DNA of 64,000 bases, taken from positions 38,371-102,370 of the forward strand of contig VXRD01000003.1 of the NCBI GenBank assembly GCA_009838845.1, given 5' to 3'. This DNA comes from Gemmatimonadota bacterium (GTDB taxonomy: Bacteria > Latescibacterota > UBA2968). Made by a program: the position numbers and the translations under genes. Position 1 is the stretch's first letter. Each line of letters begins with the position of its first letter. Below the pieces are notes generated by a model. The model did not search any database and was not told the DNA's origin. It saw only the letters and a program-made list of their open reading frames with translations. Below are positions 1 through 10,090 of the stretch, in pieces.

Positions 1-3000
1 GCCATCACGCGGGCGAGAAAGCGCACCGCAGCATCGGTTGCGCGATACTGATATTGGACATTATCGCGGTCGTAAATCCCTTTTACGCGGACGACATAAG
101 ACTGCGCGTATTCGATACCGCCCCATTGAATGAGGTCGTAAACGCCGAGGGCAAATTGCAATTTTGTCGCGTCGGAAAGTAACCAGTCTGCGACTGTCTC
201 CGAGAGGGTGCGATAGGTTTTGGCCAATTTTTCGCCTCGCGTTTTGGCCAGAATTTCCGCTTTGTCGTCGATGAGGCCCCTGTATGTGGTTACGAGTTTG
301 GGTTTGAAAAATGCATCGGGATCCAACGCGGCTTTGCGCCCCATCTCAAATGCTTTGAGATTGGCTTCGAGTTCATTCGATTTGATATTTTGCTTCATCG
401 CCCACCGGATATTTTCCAGTGTTAGGGGCAATGCGCCCCGTTGAAATGCCGCGCCCAGCAAGATGCTATTGGCATAGATTTTATTGCCCAGGTATCGTTC
501 GGAGATTTCGCCGAGGTCCATCCCAAAATACGTGTCGGCGTTGGTATAACGCCGCAAGATATTCTCCAGATGGTCTGTATCAAAATCATCTCGTCCAATC
601 ATCGACAAAATGGTCTCGCGCTTGCCAGTTTCCACAACGGCTGTGGTGCGCTGTGGGCTGCCCACGCGGCCGGTTCCATTCGGATCTAACCCGCGCACGG
701 CCTCCAGAATATCCAATCCCAACAGCAAGTCTGCATGTCCGTAGGGCGTCAATTGTGAAATCACCCGCTCGTCTTTGGTGAAGCTGACGTGCGAATACAC
801 GCCGCCGTTGCGAATAGCCAGTCCTTTTTTGTTGGTAAATCGCACGGTATATCCCTGTTTCGCGCCTGCAACGGAGATAATCGCAGAAATGGTATTGATG
901 CCCATGCCGCCTACGCCAGCTACATACGCGTACCAGGCCGTATCGAAGTCGCGGCATTCGGGCTCGGGAATATTCGATAGATCGATTGATTCGGTTTGCA
1001 CCTCGGGCGCGCGCGATCGGTGAACGGTCAGGCGTTCAAACGAGGGACACGTTTTATCGCCATTTGCAACTTCGACCTTTGTACACGCTCCGTCGGCAAC
1101 GCACAAAGATAGATCGGTCGCGACTTTTGGACCGTGGAGGGTTTCTTCTACGGTCAAGCCGCTGCATCCGGTTGCTTGCGTGCATTCCAGACAATATTCG
1201 CAGACTTCTGGCGTGATGTTGATGTGGGTTTCTTCCGACAGAAATCCCTTTTCCCGAACGGTCTGTATCTGCTCTGCGCGCACGCGACGGTGATATGTGA
1301 TGCCGCATTCTTTGTCGGCAATGACTATTTTGACGCCGTCTTTTAGAAGTGCCTGTTCCAGGATATCGCGATACGCCTCCCGATTTTCTGGATTCATGCG
1401 GGCGACCATCACCGGGCCATTTGTACCGCCACCCAAACCGCACACGACCTGTTCAATATCCTGAGCAAAGGTCGGGCGTCCCATCAGGTCAATATCTACC
1501 CCCGGCGTGGGCTGATGCCCCGTCATTGCCGTGGTCTTATTGTCTAAAATGACATAGGTAATATCTTGCCCGTGTTTGATCGAATCGGAAATCGCCGCCA
1601 TTCCACTGTGGAAAAATGTCGAATCGCCCATGAATACGAGTTGTTTGTTGTCGATAAAAGGATCGATACCCGCACCCGTGCCACCGCCGAGTCCCATTCC
1701 CGATAAATTGTGCATCAGCCGGTTAAATGGCTCGTATTTCAACAGAGAATAACATCCGATATCTCCGTGGAAAATCAGATCCATTGGATCTGTGCCGTGC
1801 TTGCGCTGCATATAATCGCCATCTTGGAAATCGTCGATCATCTTGTCCAGCACACTGGCCGAATCGCGGTGCGGACAGCCCGGACAAAACGAGGGTGTGC
1901 GAACCGATGCGCTCAGGTCAAATGTTTCTGTCTGAGCCATCAAGGCGACAATAGTATCAATGCGCTCGGCATCTACGGGTACTGTGGGGTCGTCGAGCGA
2001 TTTCAACACTGGAGCCAGCACATTGAGCGCGATACTGGGATTCAGGCCACAACTGTCGGGGAAACCTGATCCATTGGGAAAGCGTTTGCCCCATATCCGG
2101 AAGGCTTTTGTTTTTCCTGCCTGATACAGGTTTTGTAAAGCGGCGCCAATTTGTTCTTCCAGAAAACCGCGTTTTTCTTCCACCACGTAAATTTCATCGA
2201 CCAGGTCCGCAAATTCGCGCAAGATCTCCGAATCAATCGGATACGTAATCCCGTATTTCAAAATGGGTATGCTACCCCCCAACCCAACCATATTGAGCGC
2301 GTGTTCCAAATAACAATAGGCCAAACTGCTGGTGACAAAGCCGATTCGCTTTTTGCCAGAGTCTGGCCGATATAAAATTCGATTCAACTCGTATTCTTTT
2401 GCGAGGGTGAGCAGCTTTGGAAAACGCTGCTCGAGGACCTCCTTTTCTTTTACCACTGTATGTGGCGGGATAATCACGCGATCATCTGGGGAAATCGTCA
2501 GCGGGTCCAGACGGATGGGATTGTTAAATGTTTTTTCGGGAAACCGGTTTGCGTGTACTTCGACCGTGCCCCCGCCATCTGCCTGATTGGACGTCACGAG
2601 GTAGGCGATATAGAGCCGGGTCTTTTCCGATAACTCAAAGGCGACTTTGATCCAGTCTTTCATTTCCTGAAAGGTGCTGGGTTCGAACAAGGGCATGTAC
2701 AGATGTTTGGCGATAAAGCGAGAATCAGCAGGCACTTGTGTGCCCTCAGACCACGTATCATCGCCAAATACGGCAACCGCAGCAGCACCTTCGCCCGTTC
2801 CGGCCATATTGCCCAGTGCCAGCGCGTCTGAAGCGACGTGCACGCCCACGCTTTTCATGACTGCGATGGCGCGAATAGATTCCATCTGCGCCCCATTGAG
2901 ACGCGCTGCTCCCAGGGCTTCGTTGTTGGCAATTTGCACCATTACGCCTTTTTCCATCAACAACTCGCGGATGCGCTCTGCTGCATCAAATACTTCTGCC

Positions 3001-3119
3001 ACAGGCGATCCGGGATATCCCGTCATCAACCCCATGCCGCCTTCGAGGCAACCTTTGACGATGAGTTCATTGCCCGTAAAAATGCCCGTGCCCTTTTCAA
3101 ATGTAAATCGAGGATCCAT
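1..3119 (-). CDS. Indolepyruvate/2-oxoacid:ferredoxin oxidoreductase, fused subunits (3' end cut by window edge)
   Basis: The frame is open from an ATG at 3119 (AAAGGAT lies just upstream) to the window edge, giving about 1,039 residues without a stop. It oxidatively decarboxylates aryl-pyruvates or related 2-oxoacids to acyl-CoA, passing electrons to ferredoxin in the cytoplasm. An N-terminal pyrimidine-binding half (TGYPGSPVAEVFDA near residue 35) is followed by the TPP domain, with CPGCPHR near residue 410, GMGLGGGTGAGID near 475 and MGDSTFFHSGM near 493. A cysteine-rich linker (CEYCLEC...C...C, about 635-690) resembles an Fe-S segment. The C-terminal gamma-type domain starts with GVGGMG near 734. 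The single-chain fusion, longer than separate IorA and IorB, matches the family annotated as indolepyruvate ferredoxin oxidoreductase. Exact substrate is not readable from sequence. Confidence 0.88.
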   Translation of the reverse strand, partial: MDPRFTFEKGTGIFTGNELIVKGCLEGGMGLMTGYPGSPVAEVFDAAERIRELLMEKGVMVQIANNEALGAARLNGAQMESIRAIAVMKSVGVHVASDALALGNMAGTGEGAAAVAVFGDDTWSEGTQVPADSRFIAKHLYMPLFEPSTFQEMKDWIKVAFELSEKTRLYIAYLVTSNQADGGGTVEVHANRFPEKTFNNPIRLDPLTISPDDRVIIPPHTVVKEKEVLEQRFPKLLTLAKEYELNRILYRPDSGKKRIGFVTSSLAYCYLEHALNMVGLGGSIPILKYGITYPIDSEILREFADLVDEIYVVEEKRGFLEEQIGAALQNLYQAGKTKAFRIWGKRFPNGSGFPDSCGLNPSIALNVLAPVLKSLDDPTVPVDAERIDTIVALMAQTETFDLSASVRTPSFCPGCPHRDSASVLDKMIDDFQDGDYMQRKHGTDPMDLIFHGDIGCYSLLKYEPFNRLMHNLSGMGLGGGTGAGIDPFIDNKQLVFMGDSTFFHSGMAAISDSIKHGQDITYVILDNKTTAMTGHQPTPGVDIDLMGRPTFAQDIEQVVCGLGGGTNGPVMVARMNPENREAYRDILEQALLKDGVKIVIADKECGITYHRRVRAEQIQTVREKGFLSEETHINITPEVCEYCLECTQATGCSGLTVEETLHGPKVATDLSLCVADGACTKVEVANGDKTCPSFERLTVHRSRAPEVQTESIDLSNIPEPECRDFDTAWYAYVAGVGGMGINTISAIISVAGAKQGYTVRFTNKKGLAIRNGGVYSHVSFTKDERVISQLTPYGHADLLLGLDILEAVRGLDPNGTGRVGSPQRTTAVVETGKRETILSMIGRDDFDTDHLENILRRYTNADTYFGMDLGEISERYLGNKIYANSILLGAAFQRGALPLTLENIRWAMKQNIKSNELEANLKAFEMGRKAALDPDAFFKPKLVTTYRGLIDDKAEILAKTRGEKLAKTYRTLSETVADWLLSDATKLQFALGVYDLIQWGGIEYAQSYVVRVKGIYDRDNVQYQYRATDAAVRFLARVM

Positions 3120-3149
3120 CAATATCCTTTACGCAATGCGATATATCCG

Positions 3150-4034
3150 CTAAATCGAATCGAACCAACTTCTGTCCACTTCTACGACCTCAACCCTCTT
3201 TGTCTTCACGCTCACGCCGAGTTTGAGATCTTTCATTTTTTCCATCAGCAATTCGCCATCAATCAAGTCTATCGGCGGCGCACCATCCCGCGTGGCTTCT
3301 CGTTGCGCGCCCCTCGTGAAGCTGCCTGTAGTTAGGATCAACCCCTTATCTGCACGGCCTTGCATTGCGCCGCGGAAATCTCTGACCACACTCGCGCTCA
3401 CACTCTCTTTGTAGCGCTTACACTGAAACAGTACAGGAAAACTAATAAGCCCCGCAAGACGGATTATTCCATGCCCGTCAATTCCACCATCGCCCGATTT
3501 CCCCGTCACCTCAACCTCAATAAAGCCCGATTCTCGCAATAGCCTTTGGCATAATCGCTCAAATGCGTCGGGAGAAATGTTTCGGAGGATATCCAGCAAA
3601 TCTTCACGCCAGGTAGCAGTTTCATTTGCGAAATCCTCGGCTGAGATTTTGATTTCTTGTGGTAGGACGCCTTCGTCGGTATTGGCTTGCTTGCCAGCTT
3701 GATTCTGTTGAATAACCTTTCTAACTTCTCCATGATCAACATTCTGAGTTTTACTTCCCTTAGCAGTAAGAGACCATATACCTCTCTCTGAATTATTGAT
3801 CAAACCGTACTTTTTGAGGGCGGTTCTCGCCCAGCCTAATCTGTATTCCAGTTCTGTCTGGCTTCCCCTCCCATGCGGAACTTGGGCAATACAAGAAGAC
3901 AGTTCCATCTGTTTAATTACTTGATTGGTGATTTCTCTAATAGAAGCACTGCCCCCAAGAGCATGGAGCGCAGTAAGTGTCGGATTTAGTAGATCGTTAA
4001 AGGTTGGAACGTCTGGATTGAAATTGTCAGCCAT
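3150..4034 (-). CDS. Mrr-type restriction endonuclease
   Basis: A 294-residue protein with a winged-helix Mrr_N-like domain (about residues 10-95) and a Mrr catalytic PD-(D/E)XK domain (about 150-270). The catalytic signature is visible as GDGGIDGHG followed by FQCKRY, then the conserved segment VVRDFRGAMQGRADKGLILT. Family members cut modified DNA in the cytoplasm, or act in DNA turnover. It starts only 30 bases from the oxidoreductase gene and is followed by a VapBC-like pair, so it belongs to a small accessory patch dropped between housekeeping genes. No methylase partner lies next to it, as expected for a type IV modification-dependent enzyme. The target modification cannot be inferred. 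Confidence 0.85.
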   Translation of the reverse strand: MADNFNPDVPTFNDLLNPTLTALHALGGSASIREITNQVIKQMELSSCIAQVPHGRGSQTELEYRLGWARTALKKYGLINNSERGIWSLTAKGSKTQNVDHGEVRKVIQQNQAGKQANTDEGVLPQEIKISAEDFANETATWREDLLDILRNISPDAFERLCQRLLRESGFIEVEVTGKSGDGGIDGHGIIRLAGLISFPVLFQCKRYKESVSASVVRDFRGAMQGRADKGLILTTGSFTRGAQREATRDGAPPIDLIDGELLMEKMKDLKLGVSVKTKRVEVVEVDRSWFDSI

Positions 4035-4117
4035 TACAAAATCTCATAAAATTTGTTTTAAAGCGTGGTTGCAATTCATTCTAAAATGTTTATGAATAGA
4101 TTGCGTGTTACTTGTGT

Positions 4118-4498
4118 TTATGCCTCTATGATAGACACGTCGTACTGCATGATTTGAGAGTCTCTGGTAATGAGTATAAGTTTTTCGACTTGGGCCTGGG
4201 CAACCAGTATTCGATCAAAGGGGTCTCGGTGATATAATGGAAGATGGCCTGCCTGTTCTCCATGAAAGAAAGTCACAGGAAGATGCGTGAAGCCTGCCTC
4301 CTCAACCATGGCACCTAAGCTATTAGGACCTTTAAGCTTACCCAGAGAGGATTTGATAGCAATCTCCAAACCACTAATAGCACTAACAAAAACCTCATTC
4401 TCCGAGTTGGTAATAGCCTCGTAGGCATATCGCTTTAATTTCTCGGACTCTGCAAACCACCAAATGAGGGCATGCGTATCAAGCAAAAGACGTTGCAT
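4118..4498 (-). CDS. PIN-domain toxin, VapC-like
   Basis: A 126-residue PIN-domain protein. The N-terminal LLLDTHALIWW supplies the first acidic residue, SAISGLEIAIK the conserved Glu, and DPFDRILVAQA plus ITRD the remaining acidic residues of the nuclease centre. The length and the DPFDR signature match the VapC group that pairs with Phd/YefM-type antitoxins. It is expected to be an RNA-cleaving toxin held inactive by the upstream partner. The start ATG overlaps the antitoxin stop by one base (TAATG), with GAGGAG just upstream, so the two are translationally coupled. Confidence 0.87.
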   Translation of the reverse strand: MQRLLLDTHALIWWFAESEKLKRYAYEAITNSENEVFVSAISGLEIAIKSSLGKLKGPNSLGAMVEEAGFTHLPVTFFHGEQAGHLPLYHRDPFDRILVAQAQVEKLILITRDSQIMQYDVSIIEA

Positions 4499-4746
4499 TA
4501 CTCCTCGGGAAATAAAGTGCTATTGTAGAACGAATCAATCACTTCCTCGGATGTTTCGTCGAAGTCATGGGCAATCCAAATTTGTCCTTTCAGCAAGTCG
4601 GGTTTTCGCACTTTCTTAGAACCGCGATACTGCACCAAATTCAAATATGGTTTGCCAGCCTTGGTTATTACGACCTCCTCGCCCTGCCAAGCCAGTTCTC
4701 CCAGCCGCGCAAGTTGGGATTTTGCTTCCTGTATATTCATCTGCAT
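4498..4746 (-). CDS. Phd/YefM-family antitoxin, VapB-like
   Basis: An 82-residue protein starting with MQMNIQEAKSQLARL and containing GEEVVITKAGKPYLNLV, the typical N-terminal DNA-binding half of Phd/YefM antitoxins. The C-terminal third is acidic and would wrap the PIN toxin. It is the first gene of a two-gene operon with the toxin encoded immediately downstream, and AGGAGG sits eight bases before the ATG. Antitoxins of this type usually repress their own operon. No clear operator was identified in the 64 bases between this gene and the GWxTD gene. Confidence 0.85.
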   Translation of the reverse strand: MQMNIQEAKSQLARLGELAWQGEEVVITKAGKPYLNLVQYRGSKKVRKPDLLKGQIWIAHDFDETSEEVIDSFYNSTLFPEE

Positions 4747-4810
4747 TGAAAGGCCTCCTGTTAGGACTTTTTGCTCTGCCTAAACTTTAGTCACCGAAGG
4801 TTAGTACATT

Positions 4811-6184
4811 TTAAAATGCTGTGTCTTGCCAATTGGGATTGTAGAGTTCACCCGACATGGTCGAATGCACCAGTTCGTAAACGCCGGTTCCGCGGCGATC
4901 GAAAAATATAAAAATATATCGTCCCGACTTTTCGTAAGTCCAGGTATCTATGGCTTTTCCTATTGCAGCCGATGTGGTATAGTCGCGCTCGCTGGGCGGC
5001 CCGTATTTGATATAAACACGCCCTTTGTCTGTCTCTGATCCCCGCTTTCCCGGCTGCGATGTAAACGTATCATCGGAGTATTTCATGCGATTTATATGGT
5101 CTCGAAGCCGTTCATTTAAGGGCGTCTTTGGAGTCGGATCCAGTTTTTTCCAAAATGTCCGGAGGAATTTCATTTTTGAATCCTGTGTTGGCAAAGATTC
5201 GTAAAGACCGAGATCTTTTTCAGACGCAATGTGATGAATGGTTTGAAAATATCGCAATTGTTCCTGTTGTGCCTCCGTCAATTGTGGATTTTCATTTTCA
5301 TCTGAAATGAGAAAGACTTTGCGTTTATGTCGCACATGTTCGCGCGTGCTGCGGTCAAATAACTCGATTTGCAAATCGTACGCGCCGCCAGATAGTCCTT
5401 CTGTTTCCAGAACGTCTGTTTTTACCACGCTTTCGCCGGGCTTAATCAGTCGCTTTGCCGGATACGATTTGACAACGACATCGGCGGTGTCGAGCACACT
5501 GTATCCCAAAACAAATGAATCATTGGGACTGTTGGGCATGACCTTGAAGTTGTAAACCTCAAAGTAGATCTGTATTGGTTTACCCACGCGGAAGAAGCGC
5601 GTTGTATTGGGGACGACGTGCCATCCATTTTTGACAAAGCGCCCGGCAGATTCGGCTTTTTTCAATTCCGAAGCGAATACCACATCGCTTACGACCAACT
5701 CAGTACCCTCAAAACGGCGCACGCGCATATTCCCTTCACAAATGCCTGAAATATCTCCGTAAATATCTTCGGCTGTCAGCGTCATTTTGTAGGGACCGGG
5801 CGCAATATCAACGGCGATGATATCGCGCACCAGCGCGCCATTTTGTTTCAATTCTCGGATATTTACTACCGAAACATTTCGCGTCCACAACTCTTGCACT
5901 GTGGGATTTCCCGCGGAGTCTTGCAGAGAAAGTTCAAAGTCAATTTGGGATACGTATTTGCCTTCTTCGGGTACAAACTGCAATTGTCGCGCATCTATTA
6001 ATGTATAGACTTCCAGACGCGTGAGGTTTTGAGGTCCTCGAAATGCAGCGGTTTCGGCAAAAACGCGCAATTCGCCCTTTGAGCGCAAAGGCATATCCCG
6101 ATATACTGGTGCACCCTCTTGCCCATATGCCGTTGTCCAGAAACAGGCGGCGACTATCGCAACATACCATTTTATGAGACGCAT
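4811..6184 (-). CDS. Exported GWxTD domain protein
   Basis: A 457-residue secreted protein of unknown function with a C-terminal GWxTD domain. The start at 6184 is preferred over an upstream in-frame Met because GGAGG lies seven bases before it and the protein then opens with a signal peptide (MRLIKWYVAIVAACFWTTAYG). The middle holds beta-rich repeats. The last 140 residues carry FLRTFWKKLDPTP and SETDKGRVYIKYGPPSER, the conserved core of the family, here with SETDKG in place of GWxTDRG. The family is common in FCB bacteria and no enzymatic role is established for it. It stands alone, with a gap to the lipA operon on one side and the VapBC-like pair on the other. Confidence 0.82.
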   Translation of the reverse strand: MRLIKWYVAIVAACFWTTAYGQEGAPVYRDMPLRSKGELRVFAETAAFRGPQNLTRLEVYTLIDARQLQFVPEEGKYVSQIDFELSLQDSAGNPTVQELWTRNVSVVNIRELKQNGALVRDIIAVDIAPGPYKMTLTAEDIYGDISGICEGNMRVRRFEGTELVVSDVVFASELKKAESAGRFVKNGWHVVPNTTRFFRVGKPIQIYFEVYNFKVMPNSPNDSFVLGYSVLDTADVVVKSYPAKRLIKPGESVVKTDVLETEGLSGGAYDLQIELFDRSTREHVRHKRKVFLISDENENPQLTEAQQEQLRYFQTIHHIASEKDLGLYESLPTQDSKMKFLRTFWKKLDPTPKTPLNERLRDHINRMKYSDDTFTSQPGKRGSETDKGRVYIKYGPPSERDYTTSAAIGKAIDTWTYEKSGRYIFIFFDRRGTGVYELVHSTMSGELYNPNWQDTAF

Positions 6185-6272
6185 GACGATCCTCCAGGTG
6201 TTATAGACCACAATTCCCCGGCTGGTATTGTAAGAACAGTATAAAAAGTTGAGAAAATGGAATCAAGCGTTA

Positions 6273-7157
6273 TCAAGCCACTTGATCTGCGGCGTGGTAG
6301 GAACTGCGCACCAGTGGGCCGGATTCGACATGCCGAAAACCCAGTGTGAGCGCGAATTGTTTGAGCTCCAAAAATTCATCGGGATGGTAAAAGCGCGCCA
6401 CAGGAACGTGTTGAGCAGACGGTTGCAGATATTGGCCTATTGTGAGAATATCTGTTTTGCAATCTGCGATATCTCGTGTCGTCTGGCGCACTTCGGCCGG
6501 GGTTTCGCCCGCGCCGACCATAATACCCGATTTTGTAGGCATATTGCGCCCCATTGCTTTAGCCCGTTTCAAAAGTGCCAGCGACCTGTCGTACTTTGCC
6601 TGGGGACGCATGGTTTTATACAGGCGCGGTACGGTTTCGACATTGTGGTTTAAGATATCGGGTGCTGCTTCTATGACTATGTGCAATGCCCGCCAATTGC
6701 CCTGAAAATCCGGGATTAAGACTTCGACCTTTGTGTGTCTGCACAACCGCCGAATCGCATATATCGTTTCGGCAAAGATGCGTGCGCCCCCGTCTGGGAG
6801 TTCATCGCGGTTGACCGATGTGACCACTGCATGCCGCAATCCCATTGTCTGCACGGCTTCGGCGACCCGTTCGGGTTCTTCGGTATCAAGGCCCTCTGGA
6901 CGACCGGTTTTTACCGCGCAAAATCCACAACTCCGCGTACACACATCTCCCAAAATCATAAATGTCGCCGTGCCCGAGTTCCAGCATTCGCCGATATTGG
7001 GACAGCGCGCACTTTCGCACACTGTGTGGAGATTTAACCCGCGCATCAAGTTTTTCAACGCGCGGTATCCCTCACTGCCCGGGGCTGGTACGCGAAACCA
7101 TTCGGGCAGTCGCCTTCGGCGCACGGGAGGTGTTTCAATGTCCATCAAGCCATTCAT
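6273..7157 (-). CDS. lipA: Lipoyl synthase LipA
   Basis: A 294-residue radical-SAM enzyme that inserts two sulfurs into octanoyl groups on lipoyl domains. Both clusters are visible: the auxiliary cluster cysteines C47, C52 and C58 ([12 protein letters not shown]) and the radical-SAM cysteines C73, C77 and C80 (CTRSCGFC). The C-terminal RSSYHAADQ keeps the serine that ligates the auxiliary cluster. The start overlaps the miaB stop as ATGA, with GGAGGG upstream, so lipA is co-translated with miaB and queG. No lipB is in the window, so octanoyl transfer must come from elsewhere. Confidence 0.96.
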   Translation of the reverse strand: MNGLMDIETPPVRRRRLPEWFRVPAPGSEGYRALKNLMRGLNLHTVCESARCPNIGECWNSGTATFMILGDVCTRSCGFCAVKTGRPEGLDTEEPERVAEAVQTMGLRHAVVTSVNRDELPDGGARIFAETIYAIRRLCRHTKVEVLIPDFQGNWRALHIVIEAAPDILNHNVETVPRLYKTMRPQAKYDRSLALLKRAKAMGRNMPTKSGIMVGAGETPAEVRQTTRDIADCKTDILTIGQYLQPSAQHVPVARFYHPDEFLELKQFALTLGFRHVESGPLVRSSYHAADQVA

Positions 7158-8533
7158 TGCACCCTCCGCCCGGTCAGTGTGCGCAAGGTCGTCTGGGTAA
7201 TCTCGACATTGGTCAGCGCGTTGTCTGCGACGCCCTCACGGGGAAATACGACTGTCTTAAAACCATCGGATTTTCCCACGGCGAACCCCTCGCCTTTGCG
7301 GGCATTTCCCTGTACTAAAACCTCGAGCGTACGACCAATATAAGTCGCATTGATTTCTTCAGAAATGCGATTTTGTTGTGCTATAATGGTTTCGAGTCTT
7401 TTTACCTTTTCCTCTTCTGGTACCGTATCGGGCATCTCGCGGAAAGCGACTGTGCCTTTTCGAGCAGAATACTTAAACATAAACGCGGAATCATAACGCA
7501 CCTGCGCCATTAATTCCAGCGTAGCTTCAAAGTCGGTTTGGGTTTCACCGGAAAAACCGGCGATAATATCTGTACTCAAACACAGATCTGGCATCGCGCT
7601 GCGCAAATCATCTACCAGGGCGAGGTAATCTTCGACCGTATAGCTGCGTTTCATCGCTTTTAGAACGCGGTTTGACCCCGATTGCACAGGCAAATGAATA
7701 AAGCGACAAATTTTCTTTTCACGCGCCATTATTTCAATGAATTTTTCAGAGAAATCACTCGGATGGGGCGAGGTAAAGCGAATGCGGTCAATGCCGTCTA
7801 TGCGCGCAATCATCGAAAGCAGATCGACAAAATCACAGGTGCCATCGCGATAAGAATTGACGGTTTGGCCCAATAAGGTGACTTCTCGAAAACCCGCATC
7901 GGCGGCGGCACGAGCCTGTCTGACAATTTCGCGCGCTGGCACACTGCGCTCTCTGCCGCGCACGTAGGGCACGATGCAGAATGTGCAAAACTTATCGCAT
8001 CCGCGCATAATGGTAATCCAGGCATTGCTGCCCTCTTCGCGCAAGGGATTGATGTCCATATAATATTCGCCGCGATCCAAACGCACATCCAGAGCGGAAT
8101 CGCCACGCGCTTCGGCGATGAGTTCGGGTAGTCGCCGATATGAATCTGGCCCCACGACGAGATCGACGTAGGGGGCGTCGTTCATCAGGGATTCTGAAAC
8201 GTGCTTGGCCATGCACCCCGATACCCCCATAATCAGGTCTGGACGCCGATACTTCAGCTTGCGCAATTGCCCCAATCTGCCCCTTATTCGCTCTTCGGCG
8301 TGTTCGCGTATCGCGCAGGTGTTCAGCACAATGACATCGGCATCTTCTGGGCGATGAGCAGAGGTATAGCCCGATTGCTTCAAAATGCCCTGCATCAGTT
8401 CTGTATCCGATACATTCATCTGGCAACCGTACGTCTCGATAAAAACCTTTTGCCCAGACATGGGCGCGACAGGTATATCGGGCTCGGTTTGTACGGCGCG
8501 ACCGTCTAATTCGATATTGAGCAATGCGCTCAC
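7154..8533 (-). CDS. miaB: tRNA-2-methylthio-N6-dimethylallyladenosine synthase MiaB
   Basis: A 459-residue methylthiotransferase modifying adenosine 37 of tRNAs that read UNN codons. The N-terminal UPF0004 domain has cysteines at about 37, 73 and 107 for the auxiliary cluster. The radical-SAM motif C179-C183-C186 ([10 protein letters not shown]) follows, and a TRAM domain occupies about residues 395-455. Translation starts at a GTG that overlaps the queG stop (GTGA). The [15 protein letters not shown] and [10 protein letters not shown] segments are typical of MiaB rather than RimO or MtaB. It lies between queG and lipA in one operon. Confidence 0.95.
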   Translation of the reverse strand: MSALLNIELDGRAVQTEPDIPVAPMSGQKVFIETYGCQMNVSDTELMQGILKQSGYTSAHRPEDADVIVLNTCAIREHAEERIRGRLGQLRKLKYRRPDLIMGVSGCMAKHVSESLMNDAPYVDLVVGPDSYRRLPELIAEARGDSALDVRLDRGEYYMDINPLREEGSNAWITIMRGCDKFCTFCIVPYVRGRERSVPAREIVRQARAAADAGFREVTLLGQTVNSYRDGTCDFVDLLSMIARIDGIDRIRFTSPHPSDFSEKFIEIMAREKKICRFIHLPVQSGSNRVLKAMKRSYTVEDYLALVDDLRSAMPDLCLSTDIIAGFSGETQTDFEATLELMAQVRYDSAFMFKYSARKGTVAFREMPDTVPEEEKVKRLETIIAQQNRISEEINATYIGRTLEVLVQGNARKGEGFAVGKSDGFKTVVFPREGVADNALTNVEITQTTLRTLTGRRVQ

Positions 8534-9657
8534 GTTCGTTTCCTTTTTATTTTGTTTCTTGCCAAACGCATCTCTTCAATTACTTCTGCATCGCGTTCAC
8601 ACAATAGTGCTTTATCAAGTGCCCGTCTCGCCCGCGCACCCCCAATTTTGCCCAGTGCCCAGGCCGCGTGTTGTCGCACGAGTGGCTCATCATCTTTCAG
8701 GGCATTTGCCAGGGCGGGAACTTCAGATTTGCTTCCCACATTGCCCAGTGCTATGGCAACATTTCGCAATAATCCACGCCGTTTGGCGCGTTTGATCGGG
8801 CTGTTTTTGAATCGCTTTGAAAAAGCCTCTTGATCCATGTGGAGCAAGTCGGTTAGCGCGGGCGCATTCAAACCCTCGCGCGCTTGAAAAGCATTTTCAG
8901 AGGTTGGTTTTGCGTGTTTGAGATTCCAGGGGCATACTTCCTGACAGATATCACATCCAAAGACCCAGTTGTCTATATCCGATCTCAAATCCCGCGGAAT
9001 AGCGCCTTTCAATTCAATGGTCAAATAGGAAATACACCGCCGCGAATCCACGACATAAGGTTCTGGAATGGCATCTGTTGGACACGCGTCCAGGCACTGC
9101 GTACAGGTGCCGCAGTGATCGAGTTGCGGGCGATCAACTTTGAGATCGAGATTTAGAATAATCTCGCCCAAAAAAAACCAGGAACCGCGACCCTTGTCAA
9201 TCAAGCAGGTGTGTTTCCCAAACCAGCCCAGCCCGGCTCGAGCGGCGAAATCGCGCTCCAAAACAGGTCCGGTATCGACATAGACCCGCCCCTCAGCAGA
9301 GGGTTCGATTTGCTGAATTTCAGATAGGAGTTGTAGCAAGCGGTCTTTCATGACGGTGTGATAATCATCGCCACGCGCATAGCGCGCAATCTGCCCTTTG
9401 GGCTCACCGCCATTATCAGACCCATCGGAACGGGGCTGATAATTGAGACCCACGCACAGTACTGATTTGGCGTCTGGAAATATCTGGCGAATATTTGAAC
9501 GCCGATCCAGATTGCGAGCCAAATACCCCATTTCCCCCGCGTAGCCCATTCCCAACCACTTTTGATAAAATGCCCAGTGTTGCGGGGGATCTACGGATGC
9601 AATCCCCACGGGATCAAATCCCAAACGCCGCGCCGCGTTCTTAATCCGGTGGGTCAT
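8530..9657 (-). CDS. queG: Epoxyqueuosine reductase QueG
   Basis: A 375-residue cobalamin- and Fe-S-dependent enzyme catalysing the last step of queuosine synthesis on tRNA. Two 4Fe-4S motifs are visible: CGTCTQCLDACP and CDICQEVCPWN. The intervening RRCISYLTIELKGAIP is a QueG hallmark. The C-terminal hundred residues form HEAT-like repeats (LVRQHAAWALGKIGG). The ATG at 9657 is chosen over an upstream in-frame TTG at 9693, because GGAG precedes it and MTHRIKNAARRLGFD matches the family N-terminus. With miaB it makes a tRNA-modification operon. Confidence 0.94.
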   Translation of the reverse strand: MTHRIKNAARRLGFDPVGIASVDPPQHWAFYQKWLGMGYAGEMGYLARNLDRRSNIRQIFPDAKSVLCVGLNYQPRSDGSDNGGEPKGQIARYARGDDYHTVMKDRLLQLLSEIQQIEPSAEGRVYVDTGPVLERDFAARAGLGWFGKHTCLIDKGRGSWFFLGEIILNLDLKVDRPQLDHCGTCTQCLDACPTDAIPEPYVVDSRRCISYLTIELKGAIPRDLRSDIDNWVFGCDICQEVCPWNLKHAKPTSENAFQAREGLNAPALTDLLHMDQEAFSKRFKNSPIKRAKRRGLLRNVAIALGNVGSKSEVPALANALKDDEPLVRQHAAWALGKIGGARARRALDKALLCERDAEVIEEMRLARNKIKRKRT

Positions 9658-9711
9658 GCAGGCACTCCAAAAATAGAGGGCAGGACACAACAATGCCCTG
9701 CCCCGTGATTC

Positions 9712-10086
9712 TCAGGTCTGACGAGCCAGTTTGCCAAGTGCGTTGTGAACCGCATCTACCGCCAGATCAGCGGCGTGTTTTCGCGTGGGGGGCAAGCCGC
9801 CAAGCGCGGTCTCGATATCACCGCGAGCGATTTTGCACGCTTGAATGGGCGTTTTGCCAACCACCCATTCCGTGAGCACAGATCCCGAAGCAATGGTCGC
9901 AGCACATCCCTGTGCGCGGAAGAGCGCGCGATCAATAACGCCGTCTTTGATGGCAAGATGCAGGGATAGGGTCGTCCCCGAAGCGGGATTTTCTGCAAAT
10001 CCAGTCGCATCGGGGGTGTCCAATGCGCCGACATTTTTGGGATGTTCAAAATGATCCCGTAAGATCGTGGAGTAACCGTCAGACAT
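9712..10086 (-). CDS. IscU/NifU-like scaffold protein lacking two of three ligand cysteines
   Basis: A 124-residue protein with the IscU fold signature from end to end (ILRDHFEHPKNVG, FRAQGCAATIASGSVLTEW). In ordinary IscU or SufU three cysteines and an Asp bind the nascent Fe-S cluster. Here the first site reads PASGTT instead of PxCGD, and the last reads KHAAD instead of a cysteine, so only the GCAATIA cysteine remains. The 3' part and hydrophobic core look intact, so it is not simply decayed. It starts four bases after the rny stop; a GTG at 10098 is an alternative start. Function is unclear: a non-canonical scaffold, a regulator, or a persulfide acceptor are possibilities. Confidence 0.75.
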   Translation of the reverse strand: MSDGYSTILRDHFEHPKNVGALDTPDATGFAENPASGTTLSLHLAIKDGVIDRALFRAQGCAATIASGSVLTEWVVGKTPIQACKIARGDIETALGGLPPTRKHAADLAVDAVHNALGKLARQT

Positions 10087-10090
10087 GGAA

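Noticed and set aside
419..2586. Numerous open frames on both strands within 1-3119
   Set aside because: They lie within one continuous frame on the minus strand with clear oxidoreductase motifs from 3119 to the edge, and are shadows of it.
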